Source: Holothuria scabra
Lineage: Eukaryota > Echinodermata > Holothuroidea > Aspidochirotida > Holothuriidae
Length of the DNA stretch: 64,000 nt
Direction of reading: 5' to 3'
NCBI GenBank assembly: GCA_037179385.1
Contig: CM074185.1
Location: forward strand, 48,673,000-48,736,999
Each line of letters begins with the position of its first letter. The stretch's first letter is position 1. The notes beneath the pieces were generated by a model. It was not told where the DNA came from, did not search any database, and was given only the letters and a program-made list of their open reading frames with translations. Made by a program: the position numbers and the translations under genes. Below, piece by piece: positions 58,320-64,000 of the stretch.

Positions 58320-59209
58320 CTCCACCAAGAAGTACATTGAGATGAGAATTGCATGTCATGATATCAGTGTAAAAAAATGTACTTGTAGACCCAAACTGTC
58401 ATGCAAGATATATCATGAACGTTGCATGAAAGCCTCGAATTCCTACATTTTAAAAACTTCAGTTACAAAGATGGTAGTAGTTTTCATATCACTTGAAATA
58501 TAAACTTTTTTTCAGAAAAACATGAGTTTTTGTATCATTTTTGAAGTGAATTCATAACAACGTGAAAAATAGGAAAGTTATGTTTTTTTTTAAGAATTAA
58601 ACATAGTGTTTACTATTATAAAAAATAAGAGCTTTCCACTGTTGTGCTTGTTGATCAAGAAATGTATTATGGCATGTTGATGGGAAATTTTAAGTGTAAA
58701 ACAATAAACTGAAACAGCTGGTACAAGATTCCAGTAAGAATATGATACTCTACCTAATTCTCATCGTTTATTTTATGTAATATTTCTGTCAATTGACTTT
58801 TTAGGAATTCCAGTAATTATTATAATTTTGTCAAAAATCATTGAATATTACTATGAGGTATAAGTGAATTACATATTTCCTATACCTTTACATATGCCTT
58901 GAAGACTAGTTGGGTCAAGCTATTCACTTACAGAGGTAGATCAGAAAAATGATGGGGTACGTATTTACAGGATGTAGAAGAATCTATTTCCAGTGGTTTA
59001 CAGCAGCTATGGTAGTGTTATAATTGCATTCACTGGAGCAAGGACCTGTAGCACAGATGTATATTCTACCTACCATTTCTTTTGAATGAGAATGACAATG
59101 GCAGTTATGATAATTTTGAGTTTGCAATTACTGAGCCGTTCATTCTCATATAGAATCAAGCATGCACCTAGCATATTTAATTAGCATTCTCTGCTGGACC
59201 AAAACGAGA

Positions 59210-59226
59210 GGGGGGGGGGGAGGGGG
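59210..59226 (+). repeat. G-rich microsatellite
   Basis: Run of G11 followed by AGGGGGGAGA, next to the exon donor at 59250. Confidence 0.8.
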
Positions 59227-59250
59227 GAGAACGGAGGAGATGATACTTAC

Positions 59251-59323
59251 CTTGCACACTGTCCTGCAGGTTGAAATGCTGACAAAAACTATCCACCTCC
59301 TTTTTGAAGTTTACAATCCATCC
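59251..59323 (-). CDS. Unrecognised gene, internal exon
   Basis: Acceptor CATACATTTTGTAG and donor TGCAAG|GTAAGTATC bound 73 nt. Only one frame is open, phase 0 in and phase 1 out: GWIVNFKKEVDSFCQHFNLQ, then DSVQ. It joins in phase to the exon at 60686-60771, whose membrane-like end LAIVMFGALAM runs into GWIVNFKKE, a typical border between a hydrophobic helix and a charged loop. Family unknown. Confidence 0.58.
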
Positions 59324-60685
59324 CTACAAAATGTATGGTCAAACTTTGAATAGATCACATTCTGCTTTTTTCTGAACGGCGCAGAGCAAGTTTTTGCATA
59401 GTTTTCAGACTTCAAAAAGGATCACAATGAAGCCCTATTTTAAAAGTTGTGTTCTATACACTCTAGTACCTTCTCCAGTTTAAACCATGGAAGTAATACA
59501 TCGGAGGAAGTACTTCCATGTTTAAACAAGAACACCAGCCTAGTGCACCTCTGCAGAAGAACTTCAGCAAAGCTGAATTGAGTTTCAAAAGTCTACAATT
59601 ACATACAACTTCATTTTTATTGAGGACTTCTTGGTAGCAGTAGGGTGGACCTGGGTGGACAATGCACAGGGGTCCATGGAGAATTCAAACATCACAGAGC
59701 ATGTGTGTGCAAGGTTTCATTCCTATCCCATACCCCCACCCCCACCCATGAATATTAGAGCTAGAGGCTTTAAGAAAAATGAATTTGGGCACCCCCTTTC
59801 TGTCTAGCTTCCCCATGCATCTAGAAGGCCTTTTTATGCCATTGATTGAGTACACAAATACCAGTACCCCAAAAAAATTGATAAATAAGAGTGGAGTAAT
59901 TGTTTCAATTCATAATCAAAATTTAACTAATTGGTACTGATCTTCCTGTATAAAGTGTTATATATTCCTATATCTTTGTGGATATGCTACATTCCCTTCA
60001 AGTGTAGCGGTGCTGTTTGTACAGTAAGCAAGTGCACATACTGTATGCATGCAATTTGCATAAATATATTTTCTCCTTATGGCAACAACTTAATTCTGCA
60101 TCATTGCAAAATCATTCTACGTCTAAATGTACAAGTCCCTCCATAACTAACAGCAAACAATGATGGATATTAGGACATATATGACACCCATCGAAGCAGT
60201 ACTGCAGTCTCCAATTTAAGAGGCACCATGCATGCACCAGCATGCACCTTTACCAGGCTGGTTTCTAAATGGTACTCAGGTGGGGACACATAAAGTACTG
60301 CACAATACCACAAATAAACAAGCTTGTGGATCAGGTATAGGATTTAACCAAATTAGTGGAAGAGAGCTGATAAAAGAGTTGTCATGCATGGATTGCTCAA
60401 TGCTAGAATTAAATGTAATCAAAAGTGTTATTCAAGTCATATTTGGTCCTTGGGATGTTGGAATAACGTACATGAATGTGGCAACACAGACCCAAAGCAT
60501 GTCATGACTGAACCTGAAGGAAGTACTGTTCAAGGAGTGATGTCAATGCTTCAGCACAGATGGGCAATGCTAACAGTATCATGTCATGATTTTACAATTG
60601 CTCTTATTCAAAATGAAACACAGGGATTTGGTTAAACCCATAAATAGAAAATGTCACGATTGAAAAATTTGTGTGTTCCACTTAC

Positions 60686-60771
60686 CATGGCGAGGGCTCC
60701 AAACATGACGATAGCTAAGAAATGTGTATTTTCAGCACAAATAAAATTTACACTGGAAATTAAATGTTCAT
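60686..60771 (-). CDS. Unrecognised gene, internal exon with hydrophobic segment
   Basis: A strong acceptor (AGTAATTTTTTTTACAG) and donor CCATG|GTAAGTGG bound 86 nt. The open frame, two bases to complete a codon plus 28 codons, reads EHLISSVNFICAENTHFLAI, then VMFGALAM, phase 0 out. It fits the exon at 61296-61409 on the 5' side (T plus AT gives Tyr) and the exon at 59251-59323 on the 3' side. A shorter alternative acceptor (TTTCCAG) lies at 60753. Confidence 0.58.
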
Positions 60772-61295
60772 CTGTAAAAAAAATTACTCTTCCAAATTTT
60801 CAACAATTCTTGGCAAGGAGCTTAATTCCCATTTCGCTGGTTTTCCACCCTTGCTCATGGCATATTCAAATCTACGAAAAGAAATATTTCAATCATTTGC
60901 AAAAGAAGTTTTAGAAAACACATTTGATCAGTGCAAGTCTAGGATATGTAACACAAACTTGCTCCAAGTTCATAAAAATTGAATTAAAAATCTGATAACT
61001 TTACTTGCATATATTTTGAGCATCCGAAGAATTGAGTTTAGAATGATTGGCAACATTCTACTTCACCGTATTAAACATAAATTTATTTGAACATTCTTTT
61101 ACAGGATATCTTAAAAATGAGAATTAGGGTCTACTTCTGAAGGTAGAATATTCAAGCTAGGCCAAGTCCTCTCACTACTTCATACATTCTCCCAACCTGT
61201 TTAATTGTAGCCACCCACAGCTGTTTAATACTTTTCATTGCGAAGACACAATCCTGGTCTACTGTTTGAAGGGTATATCATCAAAGTGAGCATAC

Positions 61296-61409
61296 ACAAC
61301 CCTGTTGAATCAGACTGCACTCTCTGTCGGAATATGAGCCACTCTGCATTCTTGAATTTGATATCACAGATCAGGATGATGCATGGGTATTTCTTACACA
61401 GTACAGTTA
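61296..61409 (-). CDS. Unrecognised gene, candidate internal exon
   Basis: Acceptor TTATTTATTTGTAG, frame open: CIILICDIKFKNAEWLIFRQ, then RVQSDSTGL, to donor TTGT|GTATGC. Phase out is 1, matching the next exon. The open frame continues to a TAA at 61225 if the donor is not used. The donor is less than ideal, so borders are uncertain. Confidence 0.42.
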
Positions 61410-62118
61410 CTACAAATAAATAATCTATAATTATCAATCTAAACATCCTGAACATGCAGTTTCAAACTTTCACTTCCTTTGGCATACCAACGTCTCTATT
61501 AAACAAATGACTTAAACACCTTTAAAAGGGTTCCTGCCATGAACACGGAAAACCTAAAAAGTCATGAAATTTGAAAAAATATTTTCCAGGGCCTGGTAAA
61601 GTTTTCCAATTCAAAAAATTGTGTTAACCAAGTCATGAAAAATTCATGGAAATTTTCACAAATTTTCATAATTTGATGCAACAGTCCCCCCCCTCCCCAT
61701 GATTCATTTGAAGCTTACAAAAGACACATGCTCCACTGAGTGCATCAACAATTGTTCCTATATTCTTGTTGTCTTTATTGTGCATGATATGATAGTCCCA
61801 TTATTTCTTTCATGCTTTTTATTAACTGGAATAAAATTCAGACCTAAAGTTTCAGGTATAGCTGATGTTTTAACATATAAATGAAAGGCTGCAATACAGT
61901 TACAAGCTGCTTGGCAATACTGTTCAGGTATCACACCATCTTCCTATTCACAAAACTTCATACACAAAACACATTTGGCCAATAAAAATTGCCTTTGTGA
62001 TGTAAACCATTAGATGGCAAGCAAGGCAAGCAATCTTTCCAGTATTGATGTGGTTTTCTGGGTTCTGCCAGGATACTCAAAATCATGTATAAATCCATCC
62101 TGGTTGGGAAGCATCAAC

Positions 62119-62244
62119 CTGGTGCCTTTTACACCACACTTGTAGCTGAGATTTTGAATCTTCAGTCCAGTGGAATGTGACACTGTACATGACTAGCATA
62201 TGCAGAGGTGAACTTGACAACTCTGGATCCTGGGGCTGGTCCTC
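62119..62244 (-). CDS. Unrecognised gene, candidate exon
   Basis: A T-rich acceptor (T18 then GACACAG) opens a phase-0 frame EDQPQDPELSSSPLHMLVMY, then SVTFHWTEDS, to a fair donor CACCAG|GTTGAT (126 nt, 42 codons). It joins in phase to the acidic exon at 62802-62877 so that IMWE runs into EDQPQD. Family unknown. The 3' border is the weak point. Confidence 0.48.
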
Positions 62245-62801
62245 CTGTGTCAAAAAAAAAAAAAAAAAAACAGCATAATATATGAAATGCCCACCGAAAT
62301 ATTTTTGCTCTGTCCTTGCTTACTTGAAATTTTTCTGGATTTTTTAGTAATCTGCATTGGTACTTCTTCAAATTAAATGTAACAAGCAGGATCAGCTGGA
62401 ACTAGAAATGTACGAAAAACACTTATAATTTTCTTTATTCTCCTTGTCACAAATTCCAAAAAGATGAAATTGTTCTCATATTTCTCACTTTCTTGAAGAG
62501 AGAGCTACCCATAAAAGATTTCTTTCAAACTTGTGGTGCCAAAACTTGATTACTGGACAAGGCCAGAGCTTCCGAGGTGAGGTTGGTATTACTGTCAGTA
62601 GGTCGTGGAACTGGGGATAGGCAAACTACCATTCCGGAAATATTTTGAGCGGAATCCAGATCAAAATGGAAATTCAAAAGATGTAACAAAAACTTGATAT
62701 TTTTCCATCAGGTACAAGGATTCTCTTTTCAAAGAAACTGAAACCAATGGATAGTGAATTTACCTAAATTGTCTACCTTCATGTTTAGACATGACTGCTA
62801 C

Positions 62802-62877
62802 CTCCCACATTATATTGTCTGCCTCTGCCTCATCAGTGTCATTTTCATTGTGGCAATCCAGGAAATCTTCAACTGAA
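62802..62877 (-). CDS. Unrecognised gene, acidic exon
   Basis: Acceptor TATTTTGTCAACAG and donor GGGAG|GTAGCAG bound 76 nt. The frame with one leading base is open: SVEDFLDCHNENDTDEAEAD, then NIMWE, phase 0 out. Strongly acidic, so probably a loop or disordered linker. It joins the exon at 63498-63557 through a shared Ser codon (AG plus T). Confidence 0.58.
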
Positions 62878-63221
62878 CTGTTGACAAAATAGATTGTACT
62901 GCACTTAAGACCTGTACTTCAAGTCACCTCTTGTCCAAGCAGGTAATAATAATGGAGCAATTAGCAATGTTTGAAAACTACATTTTATCCTTTATATCAT
63001 ATTTTGAAGATAAATGAATGAAGAAAAAAACTAACAGAGTGACAAATGGCAAAAAATTTGCAACTTGGGTAAAGGTATTTTTTATCCATGGATATGTTCA
63101 TGCCAAATGCAAATGGTGACTGTTCCTACCATGCAGTTTCATGATACTGTTTCAATCTAGGGAAATCCTAGATCCTATTTTATGCCCTTTGATATCAAAG
63201 CATGATTAATGAAAAGCTTAA

Positions 63222-63462
63222 AGGGCAAGAGCAGTCTCCCCAACTTGAAGTAGTGTAGTACACCGTCCTTGTTTCATGATTGGTTCTTCACGGTCATGTG
63301 CCATTTTTGGGGGAGTCACTGCTGGTTTTCCTTGAATATGTAATATTGAAGTCCTAAAAATTATTACAGATACTTTTAAGAAATTAAGAGAAGTGAAAAG
63401 AAAATTGTGAGCTTTAGCCTTTGCTTCGAAATACAGTAAGTTTGGGATGACTGTTTTTGCCT
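63222..63462. mobile_element. TTAA MITE, copy 2
   Basis: TTAA at 63218-63221, then AGGGCAAGAGCAGTCTCCCC; right end in reverse AAAGGCAAAAACAGTCATCC. Same family as 9369-9620: GCAAGAGCAGTC...AACTTGAAGTAGTGTAG...CCGTCCT..TTTCATGATTGG is shared. The right TTAA is mutated (TTCA). Confidence 0.75.
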
Positions 63463-63497
63463 TTCAATGTGGAAAAATGACAACAACAGTCATGTAC

Positions 63498-63557
63498 CTT
63501 GGAGTAGTATGGTTAAAACGGGAAGACCCAGTGATTGCAGATCTGCCAGGACTGGGC
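63498..63557 (-). CDS. Unrecognised gene, upstream exon
   Basis: Acceptor TTTTTTAATGTGCTGTATAG and donor TCCAAG|GTACATG bound 60 nt. In the phase that continues to 62877 it reads PSPGRSAITGSSRFNHTTP. Ser/Thr-rich and likely disordered. Another frame is also open, so phase agreement with the next exon is the deciding argument. Confidence 0.48.
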
Positions 63558-64000
63558 CTATACAGCACATTAAAAAATTACAAAACAAATTCTGTTTAAC
63601 AAATGATTTTTTTCTTTCCTGGTCAACTTTTTGATGTTAATATCCGACATTTCAAAAGCACGTTGGAAAGCAGGTATATATGTTTTGCAAGCATGTGACT
63701 GCATTTGAAAAGTGGTCAACCAGTTATCACTAGAAAAAAAAAAAAACTTGCATTTTCAGAATTAACAGCCAAAGAAACAGATTGGGTAGTATATTGTTGG
63801 AATAATAGATAAAATAAGTAATAATAAAAAACATAGGACTTCTCACTTCATAAATCCATTTTGAAATGATGAGAGTAGCCTAGCTAGGTTAAAAAATAAA
63901 AGGGAATACAACTACTGTGAGTAGAAGAGAGATGCATATCTGACAGTCAAGCTACGGTACTGTACTCCAGAAGAAATGCTTACTGCCATGAAAATAGTCA
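63558..64000. other. Probable intron of the unrecognised minus-strand gene
   Basis: AT-rich with an A13 run at about 63735. Upstream exons, if any, lie beyond the window. Confidence 0.35.

Noticed and set aside
60232..60635. Two overlapping plus ORFs (91 and 83 codons) as a gene or transposase
   Set aside because: No recognisable motif, no splice signals, and they lie between minus-strand exons with better support.

Overview
The window reads as AT-rich animal nuclear DNA, probably from a marine invertebrate. Long intergenic and intronic stretches hold a few spliced exons and many decayed transposons of types common in such genomes: Penelope-like elements (PLEs), APE-type and L1/Tx1-like non-LTR elements, hAT-like and TTAA-target non-autonomous DNA elements, and a tRNA-headed SINE. 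Abundant GGCCTA words and CAGTGGCGTAG-type hAT ends suggest an echinoderm or hemichordate-like animal, but this is an impression, not a proof. There is no bacterial operon structure, CRISPR array or rRNA.

Genes. The best-supported host gene is on the minus strand at 19549-8164. Four exons, all joined by phase-0 introns with consensus splice sites, give a 229-residue secreted protein. It has a signal peptide, a BRICHOS domain (Asp and two Cys with family spacing) and, if the last exon reads through, a 44-residue cationic Lys-Leu-Pro repeat tail encoded by a 9-bp minisatellite. A second exon-2-like segment lies between exons 1 and 2. From 63.6 to 58.2 kb (minus) at least six phase-compatible exons of an unrecognised gene are visible. 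Two further minus exons at 57.0-56.0 kb encode membrane segments. At 21.7 kb (minus) and 23.1-23.8 kb (plus) there are divergent exon candidates.

Repeats, left to right: a truncated transposon end (0.4-0.8 kb); an APE-type non-LTR remnant (3.9-5.1 kb); a diverged tandem duplication (8.8-10.4 kb), one copy of which carries a TTAA-flanked MITE while the other keeps the empty site; an L1-like 3' end (10.9 kb); two related foldback MITEs (12.2 and 15.7 kb); a hAT-like MITE with a perfect 8-bp target duplication (27.6 kb); nested hAT-like elements (32.6-35.3 kb), the inner again with a perfect 8-bp duplication; a SINE (36.0 kb); and a 4.25-kb long-TIR element (37.7-42.0 kb) holding L1-like and PLE fragments.

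The 44-56 kb block is a retroelement cluster. A minus-strand PLE and a plus-strand PLE of the same family face away from a tandem array headed by the 5' end of U2 snRNA. The plus copy has direct terminal repeats (pLTRs) and a hammerhead-like motif. Next comes a different PLE-type element whose 516-codon ORF is flanked by nearly perfect 217-bp inverted copies of its own 3' end, against a (TA)n tract. A GIY-YIG fragment and a second copy of the 38-kb L1-like family follow. Coordinates and splice calls come from reading the sequence by eye; no database search or alignment program was run.
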